Below, one piece after another: positions 21,261 through 30,483 of a stretch of DNA of 64,000 nt; positions within the stretch are counted from its first letter, which is position 1; each line of letters opens with the position of its first letter. The translations under genes were made by a program, and so were the position numbers. This DNA is from Chromobacterium amazonense. GTDB lineage: Bacteria > Pseudomonadota > Gammaproteobacteria > Burkholderiales > Chromobacteriaceae. The notes beneath the pieces are model-generated. The model searched no databases, was not told where the DNA came from, and worked only from the letters and a program-made list of their open reading frames with translations. The stretch lies in contig NZ_MKCR01000031.1 in assembly GCF_001855565.1 (NCBI RefSeq), positions 1 to 64,000 of the forward strand, in the 5' to 3' direction.

Positions 21261-22280
21261 TCACTCGCGGAACGACAGCGCGTTGCTGACCAGCCGAGCG
21301 GTGATGTCGACGATAGGAATGACGCGCTCGTAAGCCATGCGGGTGGGGCCGACCACGCCCAGCGTGCCGACCACCTGGCCGTTGATGCAATACGGCGCGG
21401 TCACCACCGAGCATTCGTCCAGCGTTACTACGCCAGACTCTTCGCCGATGAAAATGTTCACCCCGCTCGCCTCCCGGCCCTGCGCCAACAGCTTCAGCAA
21501 CTCGGTCTTGCGTTCGAACACGCCGAACAGCTCCCGCAGCCGCGACAGGTCGTCGGACAGGTCATGCACCTGCAGCAGGCGCGAGCCGCCGGCCACCACC
21601 ACGTCCTCGCTGCTCTGGTTCAGCGTTTGCTGGCCCAGTTTCACCGCGGCGGACATCAATTCGGCGATATCGCCCTGCAGCTGCTTGAGCTCGCTTTCCA
21701 CCCGCTGCGCGACGGCGCTCAGCCCTTGGCCGGCGTAATGCTGGTTGATGAAATTGCCGGCCTCGATCAGCTCGCTCGGCGTGTAGTCGCGCTCGGTCAC
21801 CAGCAGATGGTTCTGCACGTCGCCGTCCAGCGTCACCAGTATCATCAGCACCCGCCGTTCGGACAGGCGCAGAAATTCGATCTGGCGGAAGGCGACATCG
21901 CTGCGCTGCGGCGTCAGCACCACGCCGGCGAAGCTGGTCAGCTCGGACAGCAAGGACGACGCCGCCTGCACGATGCGCTGCGGGCTGTCCGGCTGCAGAT
22001 TGTGCTCCAGCTCCTGCAACGACACCTGGTCCAACGGACGGATGGTCAGCAGGCGATCCACAAACAGCCGGTAGCCGCGCGCGGTGGGCACCCGGCCGGC
22101 GGAAGTATGCGGCGAGGCGATCAGGCCCATGCCTTCCAGATCGGCCAGCACATTGCGCACCGTGGCCGAAGACAGTTCCACGCCGGGCAGCAGCGACAGG
22201 GCCTTGGAGGCCACCGGCTGACCGTCGGCGATGTAGCGCTCGATCAGCGCTTTCAGCAGATGTTGGGCGCGTTCGTTCAT
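21261..22280 (-). CDS. hrcA: Heat-inducible transcription repressor HrcA
   Basis: Represses groE- and dnaK-type heat-shock operons by binding CIRCE elements, with GroEL as co-factor. The 339-residue protein has an N-terminal winged helix (QPVASKALSLLPGVELSSATVRNVLADLE) and the conserved SPHTSAGRVPTARGYR stretch, then the GAF-like dimer domain. Two adjacent ATGs occur; 22280 has the better spacing to GGGAG. No CIRCE inverted repeat was found beside it, so its targets lie outside the window. It is divergent from recA. Confidence 0.95.
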   Translation of the reverse strand: MNERAQHLLKALIERYIADGQPVASKALSLLPGVELSSATVRNVLADLEGMGLIASPHTSAGRVPTARGYRLFVDRLLTIRPLDQVSLQELEHNLQPDSPQRIVQAASSLLSELTSFAGVVLTPQRSDVAFRQIEFLRLSERRVLMILVTLDGDVQNHLLVTERDYTPSELIEAGNFINQHYAGQGLSAVAQRVESELKQLQGDIAELMSAAVKLGQQTLNQSSEDVVVAGGSRLLQVHDLSDDLSRLRELFGVFERKTELLKLLAQGREASGVNIFIGEESGVVTLDECSVVTAPYCINGQVVGTLGVVGPTRMAYERVIPIVDITARLVSNALSFRE

Positions 22281-22372
22281 CATGTCTCCCATTGTACACA
22301 TCCTGAACCGCGCCAAAAGGGGGCGGCGCGCGGGTTTACGACTATGGCACGCGCCGGATGGCCGGCAAGCTG

Positions 22373-22401
22373 CTGTTAGCCCTCTGGTTTTCTGCGATAA
22401 T
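22373..22401 (+). promoter_or_regulatory. Probable recA promoter
   Basis: CTGTTA, a 17-bp spacer and GATAAT, about 40 bp before the recA ATG. No CTGT-N8-ACAG LexA operator was found between hrcA and recA. Confidence 0.5.
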
Positions 22402-22441
22402 CGCCCCATTATTGGTCCGACCTACCCCATTTGGAGACAGC

Positions 22442-23497
22442 ATGGCATCCGAAGACAAGAGCAAGGCGCTGGCCGCGGCCCTGGCCCAGATTGAAAAGCA
22501 GTTCGGCAAGGGCTCGATCATGCGCATGAGCGACAACCAGATCAACGAAAACCTGCAGGTGGTCTCCACCGGTTCGCTGAGCCTGGACCTGGCGCTGGGC
22601 GTCGGCGGCCTGCCGCGCGGCCGCGTGGTGGAAATCTACGGACCGGAATCGTCCGGCAAAACCACCCTGTGTCTGCAAGTCGTGGCCGAGGCGCAAAAGC
22701 TGGGCGGCACCTGCGCCTACATCGACGCGGAAAACGCGCTGGACCCGATTTACGCGCAGAAGCTGGGCGTAAACGTGGAAGACCTGCTGATCTCGCAGCC
22801 GGACACCGGCGAACAGGCCCTGGAAATCTGCGACATGCTGGTGCGTTCCAGCGGCGTGGACGTGATCGTGGTGGACTCGGTGGCCGCGCTGGTGCCCAAG
22901 GCTGAAATCGAAGGCGAAATGGGCGACAGCCACGTCGGCCTGCAAGCCCGCCTGATGAGCCAGGCGCTGCGCAAGCTGACCGGCAACATCAAGCGCACCA
23001 ACACCCTGGTGATCTTCATCAACCAGATCCGCATGAAGATCGGCGTGATGTTCGGCAACCCGGAAACCACCACCGGCGGCAACGCGCTGAAGTTCTACGC
23101 CTCCGTGCGCCTGGACATCCGCCGCACCGGCGGCATCAAGAAGGGCGAGGAAGTGATCGGCAACGACACCCGCGTCAAAGTGGTGAAGAACAAGGTCTCG
23201 CCGCCGTTCCGCCAGGCTGATTTCGAAATCCTGTACGGCGAAGGCATTTCGCGCGCCGGCGAGATCATCGAGCTGGGCGTCAAGCACGGTTTCATCGACA
23301 AGTCCGGCGCCTGGTACGCCTACAACGGCCAGAAGATCGGCCAGGGCAAGGACAATACCCGCGAGTGGCTGAAGGCCAATCCGGCCATCGCCGAAGAAAT
23401 CGAGCGCAAGATCCGCGAAGCGGTGGGCGTGAAGGTGGAAATCACCGAAGGCCAGGCCGACGAAGAAGAATTCGTCGACGACGCCCTCGACGCCTGA
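22442..23497 (+). CDS. recA: Recombinase RecA
   Basis: Forms ATP-dependent filaments on single-stranded DNA for strand exchange and, where LexA exists, SOS induction. The 351-residue protein has Walker [10 protein letters not shown] at residues 67-75, the [20 protein letters not shown] region of loop L1/L2, and an acidic C-terminal tail (EGQADEEEF). The ATG at 22442 follows GGAGACAGC. Its stop codon overlaps the start of recX. Confidence 0.99.
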   Translation: MASEDKSKALAAALAQIEKQFGKGSIMRMSDNQINENLQVVSTGSLSLDLALGVGGLPRGRVVEIYGPESSGKTTLCLQVVAEAQKLGGTCAYIDAENALDPIYAQKLGVNVEDLLISQPDTGEQALEICDMLVRSSGVDVIVVDSVAALVPKAEIEGEMGDSHVGLQARLMSQALRKLTGNIKRTNTLVIFINQIRMKIGVMFGNPETTTGGNALKFYASVRLDIRRTGGIKKGEEVIGNDTRVKVVKNKVSPPFRQADFEILYGEGISRAGEIIELGVKHGFIDKSGAWYAYNGQKIGQGKDNTREWLKANPAIAEEIERKIREAVGVKVEITEGQADEEEFVDDALDA

Positions 23498-23952
23498 TGG
23501 CGGCGGAAGGCAAAAGCCTGAAGGCGCGGGCCGCCGATCTGCTGTCGCGCCGGGAATATTCCCGGCGCGAACTGGTCAGGCGGCTCGCGCCTTTTGCCGA
23601 AAGCATGGAACAGCTGGAAGCCGTGCTGGACGAGCTGGCGGCCGCCAACTGGCAGTCGGACAGCCGTTTCGCCCAGCAATTCGCCGCCAGCAAGGGCGGC
23701 AAGTTCGGCAGCCGCCGGCTGTCGCAGGAGATGCGCCAACGCGGCGTGGACGATGACACCATACGCCAGGCCCTGGCCGGCCAGGACGATCTGGCCAGCG
23801 CGCGCGAACAGTGGCGCAAGAAATTCGGCCGCCCGCCGGCCGACGCCGCGGAAAAAGCCAAGCAGTACCGTTTTCTGGCGCAACGCGGCTTCCCGACGGA
23901 TGTGATCCGCCAGGTCATCGCCGGCGCCGGCGACGACTTCTACGAGGACTGA
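23497..23952 (+). CDS. recX: Regulatory protein RecX
   Basis: Binds RecA filaments and modulates or inhibits RecA activity. The 151-residue protein consists of three-helix repeats, with family-like segments LLSRREYSRRELVRRL near the N-terminus and the KAKQYRFLAQRGFPTDVIR block at the C-terminus. Its ATG overlaps the recA stop (TGATG), indicating translational coupling, so it was placed at 23497 rather than at an open-frame start 44 codons upstream inside recA. Confidence 0.95.
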   Translation: MAAEGKSLKARAADLLSRREYSRRELVRRLAPFAESMEQLEAVLDELAAANWQSDSRFAQQFAASKGGKFGSRRLSQEMRQRGVDDDTIRQALAGQDDLASAREQWRKKFGRPPADAAEKAKQYRFLAQRGFPTDVIRQVIAGAGDDFYED

Positions 23953-23955
23953 GCC

Positions 23956-24414
23956 ATGGCCAAGCGCAGCATCGCCACCGAGATCGACATCGCCGCCGCT
24001 CCGGATCAGGTATGGCGGGTGCTGACCGACTGGCCGCGCTACCCGGAATGGAACCCGTTCATCGTCGGCCTGCACGGCCGCCGCGAAACCGGCGCCAGCC
24101 TGGTGGCCACCATCCATCCGCCCGGCGGCCGGCGCCTGACCTTCCGGCCGCGGCTGACGGCGTTTTGCGCGGCGCAGCAACTGCGCTGGCGCGGCCAACT
24201 GCTGCTGCCGGGCCTGTTCGACGGCGAACACTACTTCCGGCTGGAAGCGCTGGCAGACGGCGGCACCCGCTTTCATCACGGCGAGGATTTTTCCGGCATC
24301 CTGCTGCCTTTGATCGGCGGCGCGCTGCTGGACAAGGCCCGCAACGGCTTCCTGCTGATGAACCAGGCGCTGAAACGGCGCTGCGAAGCGCTTGCCAGCC
24401 AGGCTCCAGCTTGA
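23956..24414 (+). CDS. SRPBCC (START-like) family protein
   Basis: A 152-residue soluble protein of the SRPBCC / polyketide cyclase superfamily, which forms a helix-grip pocket for hydrophobic ligands. Typical features are the N-terminal strand TEIDIAAAPDQVWRVLTDWPRYPEWNPF and a long C-terminal helix from about residue 118. The ligand and role are unknown. It begins 3 bp after recX with GAGGACTGAGCC ahead of the ATG, so it is probably cotranscribed with recA-recX. Confidence 0.85.
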   Translation: MAKRSIATEIDIAAAPDQVWRVLTDWPRYPEWNPFIVGLHGRRETGASLVATIHPPGGRRLTFRPRLTAFCAAQQLRWRGQLLLPGLFDGEHYFRLEALADGGTRFHHGEDFSGILLPLIGGALLDKARNGFLLMNQALKRRCEALASQAPA

Positions 24415-24477
24415 CACAATCGACGGATTCGTCCTGGCACGGCGCCCGGACCAGATTTTGAAAATTGACCAAAAATC

Positions 24478-27111
24478 ATGAAAACCTCTGAAATTCGCAA
24501 GAAATTCCTGGATTTCTTCGCCTCCAAAGGCCACCAGGTAGTCGCCTCCAGCAGCCTGATCCCGGGCAACGACCCGACGCTGATGTTCACCGTCGCCGGC
24601 ATGGTGCAGTTCAAGGACGTGTTCCTGGGCTTTGAAAAGCGCGACTACACCCGCGCCACCACCAGCCAGAAATGCCTGCGCGCGGGCGGCAAGCACAACG
24701 ACCTGGAAAACGTCGGCTACACCGCGCGCCACCACACTTTCTTCGAAATGCTGGGCAACTTCAGCTTCGGCGACTACTTCAAGCGCGACGCCATCACCTT
24801 CGCCTGGGAATTCCTCACCGGCGAACAATGGCTGGCGCTGCCGAAGGACAAGCTGATGGTGACGGTGTACGCCACCGACGACGAAGCCTACGACATCTGG
24901 CACAAGACCGTGGGCCTGCCGGCCGACAAGATCGTCCGCATCGGCGACAACAAGGGCGCGCCGTACGCGTCCGACAACTTCTGGACCATGGGCGACACCG
25001 GCCCCTGCGGTCCGTGCACCGAGATCTTCTTCGACCACGGCCCGTCCGTGGCCGGCGGCCCTCCGGGCAGCCCGGACGAAGACGGCGACCGCTTCATGGA
25101 AATCTGGAACAACGTGTTCATGCAGTTCAACCGCGACGAAGCCGGCGTGCTGCACCCGCTGCCCAAGCCGTCCGTCGATACCGGCATGGGCCTGGAACGC
25201 CTGTCCACCGTGCTGCAACACGTCAAGTCCAACTTCGAGACCGACGGCCTGGCCTGCCTGGTGCGCGCCGCCGCCCGCGAAACCGGCGTGGCCTACAGCC
25301 AGGACGTGCCGTCGCTGAAAGTCATCGCCGACCACATCCGCGCCTGTTCTTTCATGATCGCCGACGGCATCCTGCCGTCCAATGAAGGCCGCGGCTACGT
25401 GCTGCGCCGCATCGCCCGCCGCGCCATCCGCCACGGCTACAAGCTGGGCCAGAAGGGCCTGTTCTTCCATAAGATCGTGGCCGACCTGGTCGCCGAGATG
25501 GGCGACGCCTATCCGGAGCTGCGCGAGAAGCAGGCTCAGATCGAAGACGCGCTGCGCGCCGAGGAAATCAAGTTCGCCGAGACGCTGGAAAACGGCATGG
25601 CGCTGGTGGACGCCGCGCTGGAAGGCGGCAAAAAAGAGCTGGATGGCGAAACCATCTTCAAGCTGTACGACACCTTCGGCTTCCCGGTGGACCTGACCGC
25701 CGACATCTGCCGCGAACGCGGCATCCACGCCGACCTGGAAGGCTTCGAGCGCGCCATGGAAGCGCAACGCGAGCGCGGCCGCGCCGGCTCCACCTTCAAG
25801 ATGAGCGGCAAGCTCAGCTACAGCGGCGACGACACCTGCTTCCACGGCTACGACAAGAGCAGCGTGGAAGCCAAAGTGCTGGCGCTGTACAAGGGCACGG
25901 AACCGGTTGAGGCGCTGTCCGCCGGCGACGAAGGCATCGTGGTGCTGGACAACACCGCCTTCTACGCCGAAGGCGGCGGCCAGGTAGGCGACGTGGGCGA
26001 AATCTCCGCCACCGGCGGCCTGGACGCGTTGTTCGACGTGGCCGACACCCAGAAGATCCAGGGCGCGGTCTTCGGCCACAAGGGCGTGCTCGCCCGCGGC
26101 GCGCTGAAGGTCGGCGACAACGTCACCGCCACCATCGACCTGCATCAGCGCCTGGCCAGCGCCCGCAACCACTCCGCCACCCACCTGCTGCACGCGGCGC
26201 TGCGCCATGTGCTGGGCAGCCACGTGGCGCAGAAGGGTTCGCTGGTCAATCCGGAACGCACCCGTTTCGACTTCGCCCACGGCGAGCCGGTGACGGCGGA
26301 GCAGATCGCCGAGCTGGAGCGCGTGGTCAACCGCGTGATCGCCCATAACGTCGAAGTCAAGGCCGAGCTGATGAGCATGGCCGACGCGCAAAAATCCGGC
26401 GCGATGATGCTGTTCGGCGAAAAATACGGCGAGGAAGTCCGCGTGCTGACCATGGGCGACTTCTCCGCCGAACTATGCGGCGGCACCCACGTCAAGCGCA
26501 CCGGCGACATCGGCCTGTTCAAGATCGTGGCCGAAAGCGGCGTCGCCGCCGGCGTGCGCCGCATCGAAGCCGTGACCGGCGAAGGCGCCGTCGCCTGGGT
26601 TCAAGCCCAGGAAGCGGAACTGAAAGCCGCCGCCGGCGCGCTGCAAGCGCAGCCGGGCGAGCTGATCGCCAAGATCGAACGCCTGCAAGCCGAACTGAAA
26701 GCCGCGCAGAAGGAAGCCCAGCAGCTGAAGGGCCAGCTGGCCTTCGGCCAACTGGACGAACTGGTCAGCGTCGGCATGCGCACCATCAACGGCGTCAAGT
26801 GCGTCGGCAGCCGCATCGACAACGTCGACGCCGCCACCCTGCGCGACATGAGCGACAAGCTGATGGACCGTCTGGAAAGCGGCATCGCGCTCCTGGCCTG
26901 CGTCAACGAAGGCAAGGTCAGCCTGATCGCCCGCGTGTCCAAGGACCTGACCGGCAAGGTCAAGGCCGGCGAACTGGTCAACCAAGTCGCCATGCAAGTG
27001 GGCGGCAAGGGCGGCGGCCGTCCGGACATGGCCCAGGCCGGCGGCACCCAGCCGGAAAACCTGCCGGCTGCGCTGCAAAGCCTGCCGGACTGGCTGATGA
27101 GCAAGCTGTAA
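24478..27111 (+). CDS. alaS: Alanyl-tRNA synthetase
   Basis: Charges tRNA-Ala and edits mischarged serine and glycine. The 877-residue protein has the class II core ([17 protein letters not shown] near residue 25), the editing-site zinc ligands HSATH around residue 562 and the cysteine in ELCGGTHV near residue 665, and a C-terminal oligomerisation/C-Ala region. Length matches the family. It follows the SRPBCC gene by 63 bp and ends at a strong terminator. Confidence 0.99.
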   Translation: MKTSEIRKKFLDFFASKGHQVVASSSLIPGNDPTLMFTVAGMVQFKDVFLGFEKRDYTRATTSQKCLRAGGKHNDLENVGYTARHHTFFEMLGNFSFGDYFKRDAITFAWEFLTGEQWLALPKDKLMVTVYATDDEAYDIWHKTVGLPADKIVRIGDNKGAPYASDNFWTMGDTGPCGPCTEIFFDHGPSVAGGPPGSPDEDGDRFMEIWNNVFMQFNRDEAGVLHPLPKPSVDTGMGLERLSTVLQHVKSNFETDGLACLVRAAARETGVAYSQDVPSLKVIADHIRACSFMIADGILPSNEGRGYVLRRIARRAIRHGYKLGQKGLFFHKIVADLVAEMGDAYPELREKQAQIEDALRAEEIKFAETLENGMALVDAALEGGKKELDGETIFKLYDTFGFPVDLTADICRERGIHADLEGFERAMEAQRERGRAGSTFKMSGKLSYSGDDTCFHGYDKSSVEAKVLALYKGTEPVEALSAGDEGIVVLDNTAFYAEGGGQVGDVGEISATGGLDALFDVADTQKIQGAVFGHKGVLARGALKVGDNVTATIDLHQRLASARNHSATHLLHAALRHVLGSHVAQKGSLVNPERTRFDFAHGEPVTAEQIAELERVVNRVIAHNVEVKAELMSMADAQKSGAMMLFGEKYGEEVRVLTMGDFSAELCGGTHVKRTGDIGLFKIVAESGVAAGVRRIEAVTGEGAVAWVQAQEAELKAAAGALQAQPGELIAKIERLQAELKAAQKEAQQLKGQLAFGQLDELVSVGMRTINGVKCVGSRIDNVDAATLRDMSDKLMDRLESGIALLACVNEGKVSLIARVSKDLTGKVKAGELVNQVAMQVGGKGGGRPDMAQAGGTQPENLPAALQSLPDWLMSKL

Positions 27112-27135
27112 GCCGCGCAAACCGCACACAAACGA

Positions 27136-27168
27136 AACGGCCGCATGACTATCATGTGGCCGTTTTTT
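27136..27168 (+). terminator. Terminator after alaS
   Basis: A 13-bp stem with one G-T pair (AACGGCCGCATGA / TCATGTGGCCGTT), a 3-nt loop and six T residues, 24 bp after the alaS stop. Confidence 0.9.
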
Positions 27169-27223
27169 ATTCGGTAACAATTGGCTTGCAAAATGCGATC
27201 AGCCCCGTCAACAGGAGCCTGCC

Positions 27224-27706
27224 ATGGAAACCATCGAATTCCGCCTTGCCGACTGGGATGACCTACCGGCTGTCTGTCACTTGATCCAGCAGGCGTTCGC
27301 CCCGCTGACCGCCACGCTGCCCAGCCGCCCCACCGCGCTGGACGAAACCGTCGCCAGCCTGACCGGCCACCTCGCCAGCGGCAGCCAGATCTTCCTGGCC
27401 TGGCAGCAACGGCAGCTGGCCGCCTGCCTGTTGGTGCTGCCGCCGGACGATGGCTGCGCCGAGGTCAAACGCGTCTGCACCCACCCGGAACTGCAAGGCC
27501 TGGGCCTGGGCTCCGCCCTGCTCCACCACGCCGAAGCGCAGCTGCGGCAACAAGGCGTGCAACGCATACGGCTGGCAACCCGCCGCCGCCTGCCTGGCAA
27601 TCTGGCGTTCTATCAGCGCCTCGGTTATCAGGAGATCGCGCGCCAGCCTTACGCCGCAGAGGTGGATGATGAGCGCGTGGTATTGAGCAAGCAATTAGCC
27701 GCCTGA
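27224..27706 (+). CDS. GNAT family N-acetyltransferase
   Basis: A 160-residue single-domain acetyltransferase; acceptor unknown. The acetyl-CoA pyrophosphate loop is visible as ELQGLGLGSALL (about residues 89-100), with the NLAFYQRLGYQ motif near residue 126 typical of the family's C-terminal strand. AGGAG lies about 8 nt before the ATG. It stands alone between two terminators. Confidence 0.9.
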   Translation: METIEFRLADWDDLPAVCHLIQQAFAPLTATLPSRPTALDETVASLTGHLASGSQIFLAWQQRQLAACLLVLPPDDGCAEVKRVCTHPELQGLGLGSALLHHAEAQLRQQGVQRIRLATRRRLPGNLAFYQRLGYQEIARQPYAAEVDDERVVLSKQLAA

Positions 27707-27838
27707 AACTGCAGAGCCAGCCAGACACTAATTTGAAGCAAAACCCTGTAAGTTTGTTTCATATCAAGCCATGAAAAATCAGAGTTAAATAATATACACA
27801 TGCTTCTTATGGCTTCTCCTTTGTTGTTTGCTTTGATG

Positions 27839-27865
27839 CCCCCGGGACCTCCCGGGGCTTTTTTT
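27839..27865 (+). terminator. Strong terminator in GNAT-SBP spacer
   Basis: CCCCGGGA / TCCCGGGG with a 2-nt loop and seven T residues. It lies about 130 bp after the GNAT stop codon. The unusually AT-rich 130 bp before it could be a 3' UTR or a short independent RNA. Confidence 0.85.
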
Positions 27866-27926
27866 GCCTGCGCCCAAGCGCCTGCTTATAGTGGAAACAC
27901 CTATCCACTTCGTCGAGGGGAGCGCC

Positions 27927-28669
27927 ATGCGCCTGCCTTTGCTCGCCCTGCTCGCTTGCTGCTGCCAGCTGCTATCCGCCCGGGCGGACCAGCCCCCGCC
28001 GGAACTCTACGCGCTGACCGAAAACCTGCCGCCGCTGAGCTATCAGCAAGGCGGCGACTACAAGGGCTTCTCCAATGAGTTGCTGCTGATGATGCTGCAC
28101 GAAAGCGGCCTGCACGCCACCATTGAGATCAAGCCGTGGAGCCGCGCGCTGCGCGAGGCGCAACAAGTGCCGAATACCGTGCTGTACCTGACCGTGCGCA
28201 CGCCGGAGCGCGAGGATTGGTTCAAATGAGTGGGACCGGCCCTGCCCTTGCCGATTGAGCTATTCCGACTGGGCGGTCCCAAGGCGCTGCCGTACACCTC
28301 GCCCGGCGCGCGCGGGTGGCGGTAGCGCGCGACACGCCCGGGCAAAAGATGATGGAAGACCGGGGGTTTTCAGAAAACCAAAACCTGGTGCTGACCAACG
28401 ACGAAGCGCAGTCGGCCAAGCTGCTGTACGCGCGCCGGGTGCCGTACACGGTTGGGGTGGCGCTGTTCCAGCGCTACGCCGCGCGCCAGCAGGGCCAGGA
28501 CCCGGAGCGGCTGGATTCGGTGCAGGTGCTGGATGACAGCACGCAGTTCTATTTCGCGCTGCAAAAGGATAGCAAGCCGGAATACGTCGCGCGCCTGCAG
28601 GCGGCATTGGACAAGATCAAACAGGATGGCCGCTACGCCTCTCTGCTGAAACGCTACACCCACCCCTGA
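27927..28669 (+). pseudogene. Broken solute-binding protein gene (PBPb-like)
   Basis: The first 100 codons give a signal peptide (MRLPLLALLACCCQLLSARA) and the start of a bacterial extracellular solute-binding domain (SYQQGGDYKGFSNELLLMML). A TGA at 28227-28229 stands where a tryptophan codon would fit (DWFK-W-VGP). The same frame continues recognisably to about 28310, then the family sequence moves to another frame (VARDTPGQKMMEDRGF through YASLLKRYTHP). One nonsense change and one frameshift therefore inactivate it. The intact form would be a ~245-residue periplasmic amino-acid-binding-like protein. A GAGGGGAG precedes the ATG. Confidence 0.85.
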
Positions 28670-28675
28670 ATCCGC

Positions 28676-29443
28676 TTACAACACCAGCTTGCCGCCCACC
28701 AGCGCCAGCATCACCGCCAGCGCAGGCCTGAGCCAGTGGTCCGCCAGCTTGCCGGTCAGCTTGCTGCCCAACCAGATGCCGGGCAGCGAGCCGCTGAGGA
28801 GTTTCAACAGCAGCAGCCAATCCAGATGCCCCATGCTGGCGTGGCCCAGGCCGGCCACCAGCGTCAGCGGCACCGCATGGGCGATTTCCGTCCCCACTAG
28901 GCGCGAAGTGGACAGCGCCGGATACAGCATGAACAGCGCCAGCGTGCCCAACGCGCCGGCGCCGATGGAGCTGAGCGTCACCAGCGTCCCCAGCACCGCC
29001 CCCACCAGCGCGGTGGGCCACCAGCGCTCGCCCACGCCAAGCTTGGCCACATGGCGCCCGCCCACCTTCATCAGCCAAGGCTTGCCCAATATGGCCGCCG
29101 CAGTCAGCAGCAAGGCCAGGCCGAGCACAAAGCGGAATATTTCGTCCATGATGCGCGGCGACACATGCAGCCAGGACAGCAAGCCCAGCGTCAACAGCGC
29201 CGCCGGCACGCTGCCCAGCGCCAGCTGCAGCGTGATGCGCCAGTCGATATGGCGCTGCCTATGATGCACCACCACCCCGCCGGCCTTGGTCAGCGCGGCG
29301 TACAGAAGGTCGGTGCCGACGGCCGTGGCCGGCGAAATGCCAAACCACAACAGGATGGGCGTCATCAGCGAGCCGCCGCCGACGCCGGTCAGCCCGACGA
29401 TAAAGCCGACCGCCAGCCCCGCCACCGTGTATCCCAGATCCAT
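28676..29443 (-). CDS. TauE/SafE family sulfite/anion exporter
   Basis: Polytopic inner-membrane protein of about 255 residues with eight or so predicted helices in two repeats. Each repeat has the glycine-rich signature (FIVGLTGVGGGSLMTPIL near the N-terminus and SSIGAGALGTLALFML in the second half). The family exports sulfite, sulfoacetate or other organosulfur anions; the substrate here is unknown. The ATG at 29443 is preferred because GAGGA lies 5 nt upstream; an ATG four codons earlier is possible. It is convergent with the broken binding-protein gene. Confidence 0.88.
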   Translation of the reverse strand: MDLGYTVAGLAVGFIVGLTGVGGGSLMTPILLWFGISPATAVGTDLLYAALTKAGGVVVHHRQRHIDWRITLQLALGSVPAALLTLGLLSWLHVSPRIMDEIFRFVLGLALLLTAAAILGKPWLMKVGGRHVAKLGVGERWWPTALVGAVLGTLVTLSSIGAGALGTLALFMLYPALSTSRLVGTEIAHAVPLTLVAGLGHASMGHLDWLLLLKLLSGSLPGIWLGSKLTGKLADHWLRPALAVMLALVGGKLVL

Positions 29444-29792
29444 AGCCGTCCTCATTTATCCTGCAACAAGCAGCCGATGCTACGCGGTTTGCTTATAACA
29501 ATTTAGATCGTTTTGATACAACAATATATTCACAAAACATATGAATGGCTTACCCTGCAAGTTTCATCGCGGCATCACAGCCTCGTAACAACAGCGGGCT
29601 AAGTTTTAATCGAAACAAAATGACACGGGACGCCACAACCGCCGCCTGATTTACACCCAAAGCCTTTACAAACTGAGCAAATCGCGTCAACTTGATACCG
29701 TCAGGGCGCCCCCGCCCAGCTTGCCGGCCACCTCCGCGCCAGCCGTCAGGATCGCCCTGAGAAGTCCACGTTTCGAGATCGAAAGGTGCAGG
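29444..29792. other. AT-rich intergenic region
   Basis: About 350 bp with no convincing gene. AT-rich stretches near 29490-29545 probably hold the TauE/SafE promoter. A TTTACA at about 29667 and TTGATA at about 29693 could serve the small open frame that follows. Confidence 0.4.
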
Positions 29793-29981
29793 ATGATTTC
29801 TCGTATCCCCCTGAGCGTTCGTAGAAAACAGGCCCGAGACCAGCATGAAAGCTTCCTCTATGCCGTGGCCAAACCACAGCTGAGCGACGAGGAAAGGTCG
29901 CGCCAGCAGAAAGTGCGGCAACGGGCCCACGACCGCGACGACGCCCGCTTCCTAGCCGACCGTTGCGACGATCTGTTCTGA
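29793..29981 (+). CDS. Small basic hypothetical protein
   Basis: A 62-residue, highly charged, Cys-free frame rich in Arg, Asp and Gln with no membrane segment (MISRIPLSVRRKQARDQHES start). AGG lies 6 nt before the ATG. A GC hairpin (GGGGCC gcac GGCCCC, 29991-30006) follows the stop but lacks a T-run. I do not recognise a family. It is reported because it fills an otherwise empty stretch with a plausible start and codon pattern. Confidence 0.4.
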   Translation: MISRIPLSVRRKQARDQHESFLYAVAKPQLSDEERSRQQKVRQRAHDRDDARFLADRCDDLF

Positions 29982-30045
29982 AACCTTGACGGGGCCGCAC
30001 GGCCCCGCCCACCTGCCTCCGCCCACGATGGCGGCGCGCCCTCCG

Positions 30046-30060
30046 TATTTTTCTTTACAC
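30046..30060 (+). promoter_or_regulatory. Upstream KdpE-like box
   Basis: TATTTTTCTTTACAC shares the 11-mer TTTCTTTACAC with the proximal box at 30203-30222, about 160 bp closer to the operon. It may be a secondary KdpE site. Confidence 0.45.
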
Positions 30061-30202
30061 CATCCCGTCCCCTTCTTGCCCCCCGGAAATCACGTATCCG
30101 CCAAGCGTTGACTTGACGCAACGCGCCGCTTTCCGCCTAAAAAAATTCCAACAATACGACGACAGAGGAATTTTTTTTCTAAAAAATGACCGATAGCAAT
30201 AA

Positions 30203-30222
30203 TTTTTATACTTTCTTTACAC
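30203..30222 (+). promoter_or_regulatory. Proximal KdpE operator
   Basis: TTTTTATACTTTCTTTACAC is nearly the T-rich KdpE-binding sequence of the E. coli kdp promoter as I recall it (TTTTTATACTTTTTTTACAC). It lies about 80 bp before the first gene of the operon, whose last gene is kdpE. Confidence 0.75.
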
Positions 30223-30302
30223 GAGGCTGCTCGCTTTTATCAGGTTTTTGACGTCGGTTTGATTACCTTCCACATCGCACATTACGCATGGAGATTTTCA
30301 CT

Positions 30303-30395
30303 ATGGATTGGCTTTATCTGGGCCTGGTCGCGCTGTTCTGCGCACTGACCTGGCTGCTGATCGCAGCCTGTGACCGACTGGGAGGCAAGCAATGA
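30303..30395 (+). CDS. Single-helix membrane microprotein heading kdp operon
   Basis: A 30-residue frame, [20 protein letters not shown] followed by [10 protein letters not shown]. It consists of one hydrophobic helix with a short polar tail. GGAG lies 9 nt before its ATG, and its stop codon overlaps the kdpF start (ATGA), so it is very likely translated and coupled to kdpF. It resembles KdpF in size and topology but lacks the KPENF-like ending. I recall similar tiny frames ahead of kdpF in other Betaproteobacteria but no assigned function. A stabilising subunit of the Kdp complex is a reasonable guess only. Confidence 0.7.
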   Translation: MDWLYLGLVALFCALTWLLIAACDRLGGKQ

Positions 30396-30481
30396 CTGCC
30401 TGGTACCTGATCAGCGCCCTGCTGGCGCTTGGACTGTTCGTCTATCTGATCTACGCATTGGTCAAACCGGAGAATTTCTAA
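30392..30481 (+). CDS. kdpF: K+-transporting ATPase subunit KdpF
   Basis: A 29-residue single-helix membrane peptide that stabilises the KdpABC complex. The helix is followed by the typical YALVKPENF end. It overlaps the upstream microprotein by 4 bp and ends 2 bp before kdpA, as in other kdp operons. Confidence 0.9.
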   Translation: MTAWYLISALLALGLFVYLIYALVKPENF

Positions 30482-30483
30482 TC

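Larger units (their letters stand above)
29982..30302 (+). promoter_or_regulatory. Regulatory region of the kdp operon
   Basis: About 320 bp without a gene. It contains two KdpE-like boxes and long A/T tracts at 30139-30190. The T-rich segment at 30199-30256 is followed by the ribosome site GGAG at 30290-30293. A TTTACA at 30216-30221 followed 16 bp later by TATCAG could be the promoter. Confidence 0.6.

Noticed and set aside
23320-26391. A 1023-codon open frame antisense to recX and alaS
   Set aside because: High GC removes stops from the opposite strand. The translation is His/Gln/Gly/Arg-rich low-complexity sequence, while the sense strand carries textbook AlaS.
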